A DNA stretch of 64,000 bases from Gemmatimonas phototrophica (GCA_945869195.1 CAMBNV010000004.1:1-64000); one strand, 5' to 3'; shown: positions 8,627 to 18,659, numbered from the stretch's first letter. A program made the numbers and translations. Notes: a model not told the origin generated them from the sequence alone.

Positions 8627-9556
8627 ATGCGTGCCGCGTACGCCCTCGCCGTTCCGTTCGCGCCACCAGGCTTCACCACGCGGTTCGCCCCAGCGCCTAC
8701 GGGCTATCTGCACTTGGGCCATGCCGCGAACGCCGTCTGGGTCTGGGGGGTCGCACGAGCCTTCGGCGGCAGCGTGCTCCTGCGGGTGGAAGATCATGAT
8801 CGGGGCCGCTGTCGGCCCGAGTACGAACAAGCGCTCCTCGACGATCTCGACTGGCTGGGACTGGTGCCAGATGGCGTGAGCACCACCGGATTCCGCGCCG
8901 GTGAGACGCGCCAGCGACAGAGTGACAACACCGCGCGCTACCAGGCTCGCCTCTCGGAGCTGGACTCGCGCGGTCTGACCTACGCCTGCAGCTGTTCGCG
9001 GGTCGATATCGCACGCGCAACGCCTAGTACGACGGACGCCTCGGAACTCCGATATCCCGGCACCTGCCGCGCACGCAAGATCAATCCGAACGTCACGCCG
9101 GCACGCCGCATTCTCATGGCAGCCGGCCTCACCGAGCACTTCGACGATCTTCGCCTTGGGCCCATGTCGCAGGACCCGGACCACCAGTGCGGCGACCTCC
9201 TCGCGCGCGACCGCAGTGGAAACTGGACCTATCAGTTCGCCGTCGTCGTCGACGACATCGAACAGGGCATCGATCTCGTGATCCGTGGCGAGGATCTCCT
9301 CGCGTCCACGGGCCGACAGATACGACTGGCGAGGATGCTCGGGCGCCGATCGCCACCGCGGTTCCTTCACCATCCGTTGCTGCGGCAACCCGACGGCCGC
9401 AAACTCAGCAAGTCGGCACGCGACACCGGTCTGCGTGAGCTACGAGCCGCCGGACGGACGCGCGATGAGGTGCTCGGGCTCGCCGGACAGCTGAGTGGAC
9501 TCTGTGACGCACCACGGCCGATCGCCCCTGACTCGCTCGCGGACCTGTTCCGTTGA
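8627..9556 (+). CDS. gluQ: Glutamyl-Q tRNA(Asp) synthetase
   Basis: 309 residues, a GluRS-like catalytic core without the anticodon-binding half. The HIGH-type motif appears as F-A-P-A-P-T-G-Y-L-H-L-G-H (residues 20-32) and the KMSKS-type as K-L-S-K-S (about 260). Zinc-ligand cysteines are in A-C-S-C-S and P-G-T-C-R. The enzyme glutamylates the queuosine base of tRNA-Asp. GGAG lies 5 nt before ATG 8627. Confidence 0.92.
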   Translation: MRAAYALAVPFAPPGFTTRFAPAPTGYLHLGHAANAVWVWGVARAFGGSVLLRVEDHDRGRCRPEYEQALLDDLDWLGLVPDGVSTTGFRAGETRQRQSDNTARYQARLSELDSRGLTYACSCSRVDIARATPSTTDASELRYPGTCRARKINPNVTPARRILMAAGLTEHFDDLRLGPMSQDPDHQCGDLLARDRSGNWTYQFAVVVDDIEQGIDLVIRGEDLLASTGRQIRLARMLGRRSPPRFLHHPLLRQPDGRKLSKSARDTGLRELRAAGRTRDEVLGLAGQLSGLCDAPRPIAPDSLADLFR

Positions 9557-9623
9557 CCGCATCGAGTGGATATTCCGCCCCGAGCACACGGCTCGACGCT
9601 CCACACCTGACCTGAGAGATCGA

Positions 9624-10811
9624 ATGCGCGATGGACTGCGAAGCGTCCTGATCGGCGCCGCCTTCTTGATGGCGACTTCGGCCATCGGTCCGGGCTTCCT
9701 CACGCAGACCGCGGTCTTCACGGAGCGCCTTGGACCGAGCTTCGGGTTCGCGATCGTCATCAGCATCGTGATCGACCTCGCGGCGCAGCTCAACATCTGG
9801 CGCGTGATCGCAGTGAGCGGACGCCGAGCCGGTGACATCGCCGCCGATGTGGCGCCAGGATTGGGCACCGCACTCGCCGTGCTCGTCGGCCTCGGTGGAC
9901 TCGCCTTCAATGTTGGGAACGTCGCCGGTGCGGGACTCGGCGTTCAGGTCGCCACCGGTGCGCCCGTCTGGGTCGGCGCGGTGGTGAGCGCCACGATCGC
10001 GATCGGTCTCTTCCTCGTGAAGGAGGCGGGCCGCGCGATGGATCGGTTCTCGCTCGTGCTCGGGTTCGTGCTCGTCGGGCTGACGCTGTACGTCGCGGTC
10101 GCAAGCGGTCCTCCGCTCGGTGAGGCGGCGCTGCGGTCGGTGATGCCCGAGTCGATCGACATCCTCTCGATCGTCACGATCGTCGGCGGCACCGTCGGCG
10201 GCTACATCACGTTCGCGGGCGCGCATCGCCTGGTCGATGCCGGCGTGCGCGGCACTGATCGCCTCGCTGACGTCACGCGATCGGCGGTGTTGGCGATCGG
10301 CATCGCATCGCTCATGCGCATCGTCCTCTTTCTTGCCGCGCTCGGGGTGGTGAGTCGAGGCCTGGCCCTCGACCCTGCGAATCCGCCGGCCTCAGTGTTC
10401 CGCCACGCGACTGGCGAGATCGGGTATCGGTTGTTCGGCGTCGTCATGTGGAGCGCCGCCATCACGTCAGTGGTCGGCGCCGCCTACACCTCGGTGAGCT
10501 TCCTACGCGGCCTTCACCACACGCTCGAGACGCATTGGCAACGGGTCGTGATCGTCTTCATGGCCCTGTCCACCGTGATCTTCTTATTGATCGGTCAACC
10601 CGTCCGCACGCTCGTCTTAGTCGGCGCACTCAACGGACTGATCCTGCCGCTCGCCCTCGCCACGATGCTCGTGGCGGCGCACCGACGGTCGGTGGTCGGT
10701 GATTATCGGCACCCGCGGGCGCTCACCGTACTCGGCGCCGTTGTAGCGCTGGCGATGGCCGCAGCGAGCGCCTGGGTGCTCTGGCGCGACCTGCCGAAGT
10801 TGCTGCGGTGA
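9624..10811 (+). CDS. Nramp-related membrane transporter, YcsG-like, without the DPGN metal motif
   Basis: 395 residues, about 11 transmembrane segments. The first helix reads S-A-I-G-P-G-F-L-T-Q-T-A-V-F-T; canonical Nramp has D-P-G-N shortly after G-P-G-F. The third helix has G-N-V-A-G-A-G-L. From memory the sequence resembles Bacillus YcsG, a divergent Nramp relative encoded beside 5-oxoproline metabolism genes, rather than MntH. The substrate may therefore not be Mn/Fe. ATG 9624 was chosen because the first helix starts just after it. The stop overlaps the GTG of the next gene, so translation is coupled. Confidence 0.75.
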   Translation: MRDGLRSVLIGAAFLMATSAIGPGFLTQTAVFTERLGPSFGFAIVISIVIDLAAQLNIWRVIAVSGRRAGDIAADVAPGLGTALAVLVGLGGLAFNVGNVAGAGLGVQVATGAPVWVGAVVSATIAIGLFLVKEAGRAMDRFSLVLGFVLVGLTLYVAVASGPPLGEAALRSVMPESIDILSIVTIVGGTVGGYITFAGAHRLVDAGVRGTDRLADVTRSAVLAIGIASLMRIVLFLAALGVVSRGLALDPANPPASVFRHATGEIGYRLFGVVMWSAAITSVVGAAYTSVSFLRGLHHTLETHWQRVVIVFMALSTVIFLLIGQPVRTLVLVGALNGLILPLALATMLVAAHRRSVVGDYRHPRALTVLGAVVALAMAAASAWVLWRDLPKLLR

Positions 10812-11938
10812 GCGCCCATCTCCCGGATCGTCCACTCTGGGACGACCACGACGACCTCGACCTCCCACCACTCTCCGGTGACACCGAGACAGAGGTCTGC
10901 GTGATCGGGCTCGGTGGCACCGGACTCTCCTGCATCACCGAGGCGATTGCGCTCGGCGCGCACTCGGTGATCGGTATCGATGCCGTCGGCATCGCGGGGG
11001 GAGCGGCAGGGCGGAACGGGGGCTTTTTGCTCTCCGGTACATCCGATTACCACCACGAGGCGGTGTCGCGACTGGGCCGCGAGCGCGCCACGGCGATGAC
11101 GCGCCTCACGAACGACGAGATCCAACGGATCGCGCGCGAAGTACCCCAGGCGGTCCGCATTACGGGGTCGTTGCGGATCGCGTCCACGGACGAAGAGTTG
11201 GGCGACTGCGACGCGCAGCGCACCCAGATGGTCGCTGACGGCTTCGCCGCCGAGCCGTATGACGGACCAGAGGGTCGAGGGATTCTGATCCCCACCGATG
11301 CCGTCTTTCACCCGATGCGCCGTTGTCGCACGATTGCGGCACGCGCACTCGCGCGTGGCGCTCGGCTCTTTACGCACACCGCCGCGCGCGAGGTCAGCGG
11401 CGGCATGGTCCGCACCGAGACCGGGACCATCCGTGCCCGCCACGTGATCGCCTGTGTGGATGGTCGACTCGAGCTGTTGCTCCCCTCACTCGCCGGCGAC
11501 GTGCGCACGGCGCGCCTGCAGATGCTCGCGTCGGCTCCCGCCCCCGAGGTGTCATTCCCTCGCCCGGTCTCCACGCGATACGGCTACGACTACTGGCAAC
11601 AACTCCCCGACGGCCGCGTCGTTCTTGGCGGCGGCCGGGATCTGGCAGAGGAAGCCGAGTGGACGACCGACTCCACGCCGAGCGCACTGATCCAGGAGTA
11701 TCTCACCCGCACGTTGCGCGAGCGGGTGGGCGTCCGCGCGGAGATCACGCACCGGTGGGGCGCGACGGTCTCATATTCGCGCACTGGCATGCCGATCTTC
11801 CGTGAATTCGGCGACGGACTGCACGCCGTGGGTGCGTACAGCGGCACGGGGAATGTCGTCGGTGCACTCCTTGGGCGCGCCGCCGCGCAACGGGCGCTCA
11901 CGGGGCGCTCACTGTTGGCCGACCCTTTCGTGGACTGA
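10808..11938 (+). CDS. FAD-dependent amine/amino-acid oxidoreductase (DAO family)
   Basis: 376 residues. A Rossmann motif (V-I-G-L-G-G-T-G-L-S) lies near residues 32-41, followed by A-A-G-R-N-G-G-F, typical of gamma-glutamylputrescine oxidase and glycine-oxidase-like DAO enzymes. Near the C-terminus, G-A-Y-S-G-T-G-N-V closes the FAD site. It starts with GTG overlapping the TGA of the transporter gene (GTGA). Co-translation suggests it oxidises whatever the transporter brings in, but the substrate is not readable from sequence. A deaminase follows 5 bp later. Confidence 0.85.
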   Translation: MSAHLPDRPLWDDHDDLDLPPLSGDTETEVCVIGLGGTGLSCITEAIALGAHSVIGIDAVGIAGGAAGRNGGFLLSGTSDYHHEAVSRLGRERATAMTRLTNDEIQRIAREVPQAVRITGSLRIASTDEELGDCDAQRTQMVADGFAAEPYDGPEGRGILIPTDAVFHPMRRCRTIAARALARGARLFTHTAAREVSGGMVRTETGTIRARHVIACVDGRLELLLPSLAGDVRTARLQMLASAPAPEVSFPRPVSTRYGYDYWQQLPDGRVVLGGGRDLAEEAEWTTDSTPSALIQEYLTRTLRERVGVRAEITHRWGATVSYSRTGMPIFREFGDGLHAVGAYSGTGNVVGALLGRAAAQRALTGRSLLADPFVD

Positions 11939-11943
11939 CCGAG

Positions 11944-12510
11944 ATGCGCTGGGACCGCCCGCCCGTGCACGAGACCATCCTCTCGCTCCCCAGTTGGGTC
12001 GTCGGGCGCGTGGAGTACGATCGGGGCTACGCCACCGATGAAGAGCGTATGCGACTCGCGATCAGACTCGCCGCCGAGAACATCGCCAATGGAACGGGCG
12101 GACCGTTCGGCGCGGCGGTGTTCGAGCGCGGGTCGGGGCGCCTGATCGCCGTTGGCGTGGATAGCGTCGTGCGCCTGAACAACAGCACAGCCCACGCCGA
12201 GATGCTCGCGCTGCAGCTCGCCCAGCGCCGCATCGCGTCGGGCGATCTCGCCGCGGCGGGGCATCCCGCCCACGAACTCTTCACCACCTGTGCACCCTGC
12301 GCGATGTGTCTCGGCGCCGTGCACCTGAGCGGCGTGACGCGACTCGTATCGGCCGCCCGCCGCGAGGATACCACCAGGCAGGAGCCCGCCACCGGCACCG
12401 TTGCTAAGGACAGCTCCACGCGCCTCCGCGCACACGGCATAGAGATCGTAGAAGATCTCCTGCGCCCAGAGGCACGCGCGGTACTGATCGACGGAGCGAG
12501 CACACCGTAG
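11944..12510 (+). CDS. Cytidine/deoxycytidylate-type deaminase (guanine-deaminase/TadA fold)
   Basis: 188 residues. The zinc site is H-A-E (in T-A-H-A-E-M) plus P-C-A-M-C, with the Glu as proton shuttle. G-G-P-F-G-A-A-V matches nucleoside deaminases of the GuaD/TadA group. The extra N-terminal 40 residues make it longer than TadA, and it sits third in a transporter-oxidase-deaminase run. A small-molecule deaminase is therefore more likely than the tRNA enzyme. Confidence 0.8.
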   Translation: MRWDRPPVHETILSLPSWVVGRVEYDRGYATDEERMRLAIRLAAENIANGTGGPFGAAVFERGSGRLIAVGVDSVVRLNNSTAHAEMLALQLAQRRIASGDLAAAGHPAHELFTTCAPCAMCLGAVHLSGVTRLVSAARREDTTRQEPATGTVAKDSSTRLRAHGIEIVEDLLRPEARAVLIDGASTP

Positions 12511-12574
12511 AACGTCGACGGGAGACGGTCGTATCTCGTCCGCCCACGACCGGACATCCACCTTCTTCTACCCC

Positions 12575-14182
12575 CTACGCGCTTCCCTCGACTCCCCTGA
12601 CAAACACCGTCTGCGTCGGATACGCGAATCGCGCACCCGCCTCCTCCACGATCCGCATCATGCCGAGGTAGTGCGCTTCGCGGATGCGCCGAAACTCGTC
12701 CGGGTCGGTCGTCATGACCCAGCAGAAGATCTCAAAGTCGATCGACGAAGGGGAGAACGCACTGAAGCGCACCACCACGCGCTCCGGCCAGGTGGTCGCG
12801 GCCCCACGCAGCATCGTATCGATACCGTCGCGCACGCACTCTACGGTCGTCGCTGTGGTGCCGTATTCGAGTCCGATGGTCGTGCGCAGCCGAATCCGGT
12901 CGCGCTGACCGAAGTTTTCACTACGCGTCTCGGCAAGCCGTCCATTCGGAATGCTCACGACGGTGCGCTCGAGCGTGCGAAGGCGCGTCGAGCGCAGTCC
13001 GATCGCTTCGACCTCTCCTTCTACTCCGTCCGCGATCACCCAGTCGCCAACGCGAAATGGCTGGTCGATACCAATCGAGACGGACCCAAAGAAGTGCTCG
13101 AGCGACTTCTGCGCGCCAAGCGCGATTGCAATGCCGCCCAGGCCAAGGCCGGCGAGGATCGTGGCGATGGGATACCCAAAGCTCGCCACGACGGTGAGCA
13201 GGCCGACGATGAGCACGAGCAGCCGCGCCACGCGACCGCCCAGTGGAATCAGGGAACGCAGCGCCGCATGTGACGACCCCCACTCGGTCCGGGCCAGTGC
13301 CTGCTGCAATACGCCGATCAGGCGAAGCAGGATCCAGAACACGGCGACGAGGGCGATCGCGGTCTGCAACTCCACAACGAATCGTTCAGTTGGCCCTGGT
13401 AACGCAATCCAGCGCAGCAGAACACGCGAGGTCAGAACCCCAATCAGGAGTACGATCGGACCGCGCGCGGAGTCGACGAGTGCGTCGTCGAATTCCGTCT
13501 CGGTTGTGCGCACCAGTCGCTTGAGGACGGATTGCGCTGGCCGCGCGAGCACGAACCCGACGATCGCGGCCAGCGGGATGAGCGTGAACAGGGCGAGCCA
13601 CTGCCACCACTGCACGTTGAACGGTCCCGAGCGCCGGAGCGCCCCCGGCAGATGCTCGCGCACCCAGTGATCCGGCAGCGCACTGAACATCGCGTCGATC
13701 TGCGCGACCGACGTGACCGAAAAAACCCAGCGGCCTCTCCCAGTGCCACCCTGCTGCGCAAGCCGAATCGGCACCTGACGTCCATCGCTTGCGATGACCT
13801 CGCCGATCAGCTCCCGATCGAGGGGGAGGCCGTCTGCCACATGGCCAGTGGCGAACGGCGAGACGTCATCGAGATCGAGCTGTAGCTGGATTTCGAGCAC
13901 GACGGCGAGACGCCGCGCGAGCTCGGCGCCCCTCGCCTTCGCCGCCGGGTCGGCGAGGTCGAGAAACGCCACGGCGCGGGGGAGGTCGTTCGCACGGATC
14001 GCCGCAAGGAAATCCCTGAGCGCCGCCCGAGGAGACGCCGAATCGACCAGCGTGGCCACGACGGTCGACTCCGGTGCGACCGGTGGCAGAGCCGCGACGC
14101 CCGGCAGCCGCTGCGCGAAGGCCGGTACGCTCAGTGTCGAGGCGAGGAGGAACCAAAGGAACGAGCGGGTCGTCTGAATCAT
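12575..14182 (-). CDS. MscS-family mechanosensitive ion channel with periplasmic N-terminal domain
   Basis: 535 residues from ATG 14182, supported by GAGG 8 nt upstream. A signal peptide (residues 1-23, ending A-F-A-Q) is followed by a periplasmic domain of about 165 residues. Then come about five transmembrane segments, the pore helix with I-L-A-G-L-G-L-G-G-I-A-I-A-L-G-A-Q and the MscS beta domain (V-G-D-W-V near it). It ends with the alpha-beta domain. The role is to release solutes on hypo-osmotic shock. It diverges from the acyl-CoA dehydrogenase. Confidence 0.88.
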   Translation of the reverse strand: MIQTTRSFLWFLLASTLSVPAFAQRLPGVAALPPVAPESTVVATLVDSASPRAALRDFLAAIRANDLPRAVAFLDLADPAAKARGAELARRLAVVLEIQLQLDLDDVSPFATGHVADGLPLDRELIGEVIASDGRQVPIRLAQQGGTGRGRWVFSVTSVAQIDAMFSALPDHWVREHLPGALRRSGPFNVQWWQWLALFTLIPLAAIVGFVLARPAQSVLKRLVRTTETEFDDALVDSARGPIVLLIGVLTSRVLLRWIALPGPTERFVVELQTAIALVAVFWILLRLIGVLQQALARTEWGSSHAALRSLIPLGGRVARLLVLIVGLLTVVASFGYPIATILAGLGLGGIAIALGAQKSLEHFFGSVSIGIDQPFRVGDWVIADGVEGEVEAIGLRSTRLRTLERTVVSIPNGRLAETRSENFGQRDRIRLRTTIGLEYGTTATTVECVRDGIDTMLRGAATTWPERVVVRFSAFSPSSIDFEIFCWVMTTDPDEFRRIREAHYLGMMRIVEEAGARFAYPTQTVFVRGVEGSA

Positions 14183-14257
14183 GACAGGAACCTCGGCGGG
14201 TTCCGTTCGCATCGCAAGCCGTGTGATATGTTGCATCACACCCGCACCCGTCGAGCC

Positions 14258-16033
14258 ATGACCACCGCTCCGAACACTCCGCACCTCGCCGACCCCGACT
14301 CCAACCCGTCGTTCACGCGCGGTGTATTCCAGGGTGAGATCCGCGAGGACCTCGTCTTTCCGTTCCCAGAGCCGAGTACCGCGGACCGCGAGGCCCTCGG
14401 GCAGATCCTCGACGCCTTCCGGAGTTGGGCGGCCGACCATCTCGACGCGGCCCAACTCGACCATGACGCCACGTTTCCCGAACACGTCCGCACGGGGATG
14501 GCCGAACTAGGCCTCATGGGACTCAATATCCCTGAGGGCTACGGCGGGTTCGGCGCCTCGTCGCTCGTCTTCTCGCGCGTTTTCGGCGAGATCGGTGCGC
14601 ACGACGCCTCGCTCGCCGTGTACTTCGGCGCGCACCAGAGCATCGGCATCAAGGGGATCATCCTCTTTGGCACTGAGGCGCAAAAGCAGGAGTGGCTCCC
14701 GCGCTGCGCAAGCGGTGAACTGATCGGGGCATTCTGCCTGACCGAGGCCGGCTCCGGCTCCGACGCGCAGGCGATGCTCACGAAGGCCGTCCCAACCGCC
14801 GACGGCAAGCACTACGTCATGAATGGCACGAAGATCTGGATCTCCAACGCCGGCTACGCAGGCGTCTTCACGGTATTCGCGAAGGTTCCGGTCGTGGTCG
14901 ATGGCAAGGCGAAACAGCGCGTGACCGCCTTTATCGTCGACGCGCACAGCCCCGGCATCTCACTCGGCAAGATCGAAGAGAAGATGGGCATCAAGGCGAG
15001 CGACACGCGCGCGGTGACGTTCGAGAACGTGATGGTGCCGGCCGAGAACCGCTTGGGCGACGTCGGCGGCGGATTCAAGATCGCACTCGAGATCCTCAAC
15101 TCCGGGCGCCTCGGCCTTTCGGCGGCATCGGCGCGCGGCACACGCGCTATGATGAACCACGCGATTGACTACGCGAAGCAACGCGAGCAGTTCGGCAAAC
15201 CGATCGGCTCGTTCGAAATGATCCAGAAGAAGATCGCGCTCGCCGCTGCCGACTGTTATGCCGCCGATGCGGGGTGGATGCTCTGTGCCGGCATGGTAGA
15301 CCGGGGCGGCGTCGACTTCTCTCTCGAAACTGCCGCCTGCAAGATCTTCGCCTCCGAACTCGCCTTTCGCACGGCGAGCGAAGCGATGCAGATTGCGGGC
15401 GGCATCGGCTACTCCAAGGAGTATCCCTATGAGCGCGCGCTTCGTGACTCACGCATCAACCTGATCTTCGAGGGCACCAACGAGATCCTGCGCGCGCTCA
15501 TCGCGCTCATGGGCCTTCAGCAGCCCGGCGAAGAGCTCAAGGCAGTGGGCAAGGCGTTCAAGACCCCGCTCCAGTCGATCGGTGCGATCTCGAGCTACCT
15601 CACCGGTCGCGTGAAGCGCACGCTCAGCAAGACTGAGTTCACCAAAGTCCACGCGCTGCTCGCCGATGACGCCGACACGGTCGCCGACAATGTCCACCGA
15701 CTCGCGCTCGCGGTAGAAAAGGCGCTCATTGAGCACGGCAAGGCGATCATCGACCGGCAGATGCTTCAGGAGCGCATGGCGAACGCCGCGATCGACATTT
15801 ACCTCGCGACCGCCGTCCTCTCGCGCGCCACGCTAGCGATCGAGAAGCATGGCGCAGACGGTGCGGCGGCAGACCTCGAGGCGGCCCAACTGTTCATCTC
15901 GATGGCGATGCGCCGTACGCGCCGCGCAATCCGGGCGATCGAACGCAACGCCGATGAGAAGATCCGAAACGTCGCCCAGCGAGCGCTCGACACCGGCGAC
16001 CTCACGGTCCCCACTCCGACCGATGTGATGTAG
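14258..16033 (+). CDS. Acyl-CoA dehydrogenase, very-long-chain type
   Basis: 591 residues with the standard N-helical, beta and C-helical domains (about 40-430). A C-terminal helical extension of about 150 residues follows, as in VLCAD/FadE9-type enzymes. The FAD and substrate motif F-C-L-T-E-A-G-S-G-S-D is present. The catalytic base is expected in I-F-E-G-T-N-E-I-L-R. It performs the first oxidation of fatty-acid beta-oxidation. A FadB/FadJ-type enzyme lies at the far end of the window but is not linked. Confidence 0.93.
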   Translation: MTTAPNTPHLADPDSNPSFTRGVFQGEIREDLVFPFPEPSTADREALGQILDAFRSWAADHLDAAQLDHDATFPEHVRTGMAELGLMGLNIPEGYGGFGASSLVFSRVFGEIGAHDASLAVYFGAHQSIGIKGIILFGTEAQKQEWLPRCASGELIGAFCLTEAGSGSDAQAMLTKAVPTADGKHYVMNGTKIWISNAGYAGVFTVFAKVPVVVDGKAKQRVTAFIVDAHSPGISLGKIEEKMGIKASDTRAVTFENVMVPAENRLGDVGGGFKIALEILNSGRLGLSAASARGTRAMMNHAIDYAKQREQFGKPIGSFEMIQKKIALAAADCYAADAGWMLCAGMVDRGGVDFSLETAACKIFASELAFRTASEAMQIAGGIGYSKEYPYERALRDSRINLIFEGTNEILRALIALMGLQQPGEELKAVGKAFKTPLQSIGAISSYLTGRVKRTLSKTEFTKVHALLADDADTVADNVHRLALAVEKALIEHGKAIIDRQMLQERMANAAIDIYLATAVLSRATLAIEKHGADGAAADLEAAQLFISMAMRRTRRAIRAIERNADEKIRNVAQRALDTGDLTVPTPTDVM

Positions 16034-16142
16034 GGCCAAAAGGGGGAAGGAAAAGTCCTCGATGCGGGGGGCGAGGCGATTAGATTTCCTCTCGCGTCTC
16101 GTCTCCGGGCCGCTTCTCCATCCTTCGGCCTAAAGCGTTCCC

Positions 16143-18080
16143 GTGACCCTGCTGTCCTGCTCCAACGTCGGCATCTCGTTCGGCGCCACCGTGCTTCTGA
16201 AGGAGATCACCTTTACCGTCGCTGAGGGGGAGCGATGGGGCATCGTTGGGCGCAACGGCTGCGGCAAGAGCTCGCTGTTCAAGATTCTCACCGGCACCAT
16301 GCAGCCCTCGGCGGGCAACGTCGCGCGCCGCCCGGGGCTCCGCCATGCCCTCCTCGACCAGCATCGGGCGTTTGAAGGCATTGTGACCGTGTGGGACGCG
16401 GCCGCTACCGCCTTCGCCGATGTCATCGCGCTCGAGCACTCGCTCGCGGACCAGGCCGCAGAGCTGGCCGTGCTTGGCGAGAAAACTCCCGACCACGTAC
16501 TCGAGAAGTTCGGGCGAGACCAGGAACGGTTCGCCGACATGGGCGGCTACACCTTTCACGCCCGCGTCGACGGCGTCCTCCAAGGACTCGGGTTCGACGC
16601 CGAGGAGTCAAAGACGCGCGCCGTCACATCGCTCAGCGGCGGTGAACGTGGCCGGGTGGGCCTCGCGGCTCAGCTGATTGCGCCGGCCGAGCTCCTCCTG
16701 CTCGACGAGCCGACCAACCACCTCGACATCGAGACAACGGACTGGCTGCAGGGCTGGCTGAAGGAGTGCGACGAGACGGTGATCGTCATCTCGCATGACC
16801 GGGCCTTCCTCGACGAGATCGCCGACCACATCCTTCACATCGAGGGTGGTTCGTCGGAGTCGTATCGCGGCGGTTATTCGAGCTTCGTGAATCAGCGCAC
16901 GGAGCGCCGCCTCTCGCGCGACCGAGAAGTCGATCGGCAGCGGAAGTTTATCGCCAAGGAAGAGGACTACATCCGGCGCAACCTCGCCGGCGTGAACACG
17001 TCGCAGGCGAAGGGGCGCCGCAAGCGGCTTGAGCGGCTTCCTCGGCTTACGCCCCCGCCGGGAACCTCGGGCGCGATGTCGTTGCGCCTCGAGTCCGCCG
17101 AGCGCGGCGGAGACCGCGTGATTTCCGCCGATCATCTCACGGTGAAGGTTGGCGAGCGCACGCTGGTAAACGATTTCACTGGCGTGGCGCAGCGCGGTGA
17201 CGTGATCGCTCTCGTCGGGCCCAATGGCGCCGGTAAGTCGACGCTCCTCTCGACGCTGCTCGGGTACCGTATTCCCGCGAGCGGCGAAGCGAAGGTCGGC
17301 GGCTCAATCTCACCGGCCTGGTTCCGTCAAGACCTCGCTGATCTTCCGCTCCAGAAGTCGATCTACAATGCCATCGGCGACCTCCGCCCGCTCTGGACCC
17401 GCGGCGCAATCCAGAACCACCTCGGCGCCTTCGGTTTCTCCGGTGACGAGGTGATGCGCGGCATCGCTTCCCTCTCGGGCGGCGAGCGCGCGCGCATCGC
17501 TTTGGCGATTATCACGCTCGCCAAGGCGAATCTCCTCGTCCTCGACGAGCCGACCAATCACCTCGACGTCGAAAGCATCGAGGCGATCGAGGATGCGCTC
17601 GACGAGTACGAGGGGACGGTGGTCCTGGTGAGCCACGACCGCGCCTTCCTGCGCGAGCTCGCGACCCGCGTCTGGGCGTTCGACGGGACGACCGTCACCG
17701 ACTTTGACGGCCCATTCGTCGAATGGGAGGCCGACAAGGCGTTGCGCGTGGCCAATGCGGCACGCGTCGAAGCTGAGGCGGCGGAGGAGCGACGGACGCA
17801 GGAGAAGCAGCGCGCCAAAAAGAGCCCAGGCGTGGGGAAGGTTGATAGCCAGGCCAAAGTTCGAGCCGGCAGACGGGCCGCTGAGGACGCGGAGAAGTCG
17901 GTGGCGCGTCATGAGACGCGCGTCGCCGAGATCGAGGGTCAACTCGCCGATCCCGATCTGTATGGAGGTTCTGCCGAAGGGGCCCGAAAGGCGGCGCGCC
18001 TCGACAAGGACCTCATGAAAGCTCGCCGCGAGCTCGACGCGGCAATGGCCGCGTGGGCCGAAGCCTGCGAGCGGAACTAG
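16143..18080 (+). CDS. ABC-F family ATPase (Uup-like)
   Basis: 645 residues from GTG 16143, with two fused ABC domains and no membrane segments. Walker A motifs are G-R-N-G-C-G-K-S (36-43) and G-P-N-G-A-G-K-S. Both halves carry L-S-G-G-E-R and D-E-P-T-N-H-L-D. A charged linker separates the halves, and a coiled-coil tail of about 90 residues (the Uup-type ABC_tran_CTD) ends the protein. ABC-F proteins act on ribosomes or nucleic acids, and the tail suggests Uup. The stop codon overlaps the stop of the opposite gene by 4 bp. Confidence 0.9.
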   Translation: MTLLSCSNVGISFGATVLLKEITFTVAEGERWGIVGRNGCGKSSLFKILTGTMQPSAGNVARRPGLRHALLDQHRAFEGIVTVWDAAATAFADVIALEHSLADQAAELAVLGEKTPDHVLEKFGRDQERFADMGGYTFHARVDGVLQGLGFDAEESKTRAVTSLSGGERGRVGLAAQLIAPAELLLLDEPTNHLDIETTDWLQGWLKECDETVIVISHDRAFLDEIADHILHIEGGSSESYRGGYSSFVNQRTERRLSRDREVDRQRKFIAKEEDYIRRNLAGVNTSQAKGRRKRLERLPRLTPPPGTSGAMSLRLESAERGGDRVISADHLTVKVGERTLVNDFTGVAQRGDVIALVGPNGAGKSTLLSTLLGYRIPASGEAKVGGSISPAWFRQDLADLPLQKSIYNAIGDLRPLWTRGAIQNHLGAFGFSGDEVMRGIASLSGGERARIALAIITLAKANLLVLDEPTNHLDVESIEAIEDALDEYEGTVVLVSHDRAFLRELATRVWAFDGTTVTDFDGPFVEWEADKALRVANAARVEAEAAEERRTQEKQRAKKSPGVGKVDSQAKVRAGRRAAEDAEKSVARHETRVAEIEGQLADPDLYGGSAEGARKAARLDKDLMKARRELDAAMAAWAEACERN

Positions 18081-18544
18081 ACCGCGGTGGGGCGAATCGC
18101 TAAGTAGGCGGTTAGCGCCTGCTTGAGCGCCATGCGCGCGGAGGTCTCCAGTTCGTATTCGACATTGATCGAATTGAGCTGTTCGGCGCCATGCTTGCGT
18201 AGCCGCGTCACGATCCCGTCGTTCTGCGCGTTGCGCCGCGAATACTCGCGACTCGCCATCCACAGCGCGTTCGCCGCGTGCCAGAGGTCGTCAGCAAAGA
18301 CGCCGGGACCATCCTTGGCCGTCTCCTCGTAGCGGCCCGTCGCTGCCGAAAGGAGACGATCACAGAGCTCCACTACCTGGGCGACTCCCTCAAGTTCGAG
18401 GTCGTCGAGCCCATGGCTGAGCACGCGCGTGAGTCGACCGTGTTGGTGACAACTCTCGTTCGCTGCGCGCACCAGCGCGTCCGCCGCATCACGAACCGGG
18501 GTTAGCGACGGTGGGGGCGTGCGGGAGGGGGGCTTGGTCGGCAT
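18077..18544 (-). CDS. Hypothetical protein, helical
   Basis: 155 residues from ATG 18544. The N-terminus is Pro/Thr-rich and disordered (residues 1-18), and the rest is predicted to be all helix with charged faces. No signal peptide, membrane segment or recognised motif is visible. The frame is open further upstream, but that part is Arg/Pro-rich and unlike a domain. Function unknown. It is convergent with the ABC-F gene. Confidence 0.6.
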   Translation of the reverse strand: MPTKPPSRTPPPSLTPVRDAADALVRAANESCHQHGRLTRVLSHGLDDLELEGVAQVVELCDRLLSAATGRYEETAKDGPGVFADDLWHAANALWMASREYSRRNAQNDGIVTRLRKHGAEQLNSINVEYELETSARMALKQALTAYLAIRPTAV

Positions 18545-18659
18545 CAGATCGACGGTCGGGTAGGGGATGGATGAACACTTGCCCGAGGCGCAGCTGGGGC
18601 GCAAGCGGGGCGACCGTGCGTTCCGGTTACCGCCCGCCGCGGACCCATACCGCCCGAGT

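Noticed and set aside
7631..9388. Continuation of the HMG-CoA lyase frame upstream across the gluQ gene
   Set aside because: The upstream part has no family-like sequence and runs antisense to a clear GluQ-RS; it is an open frame caused by high GC.
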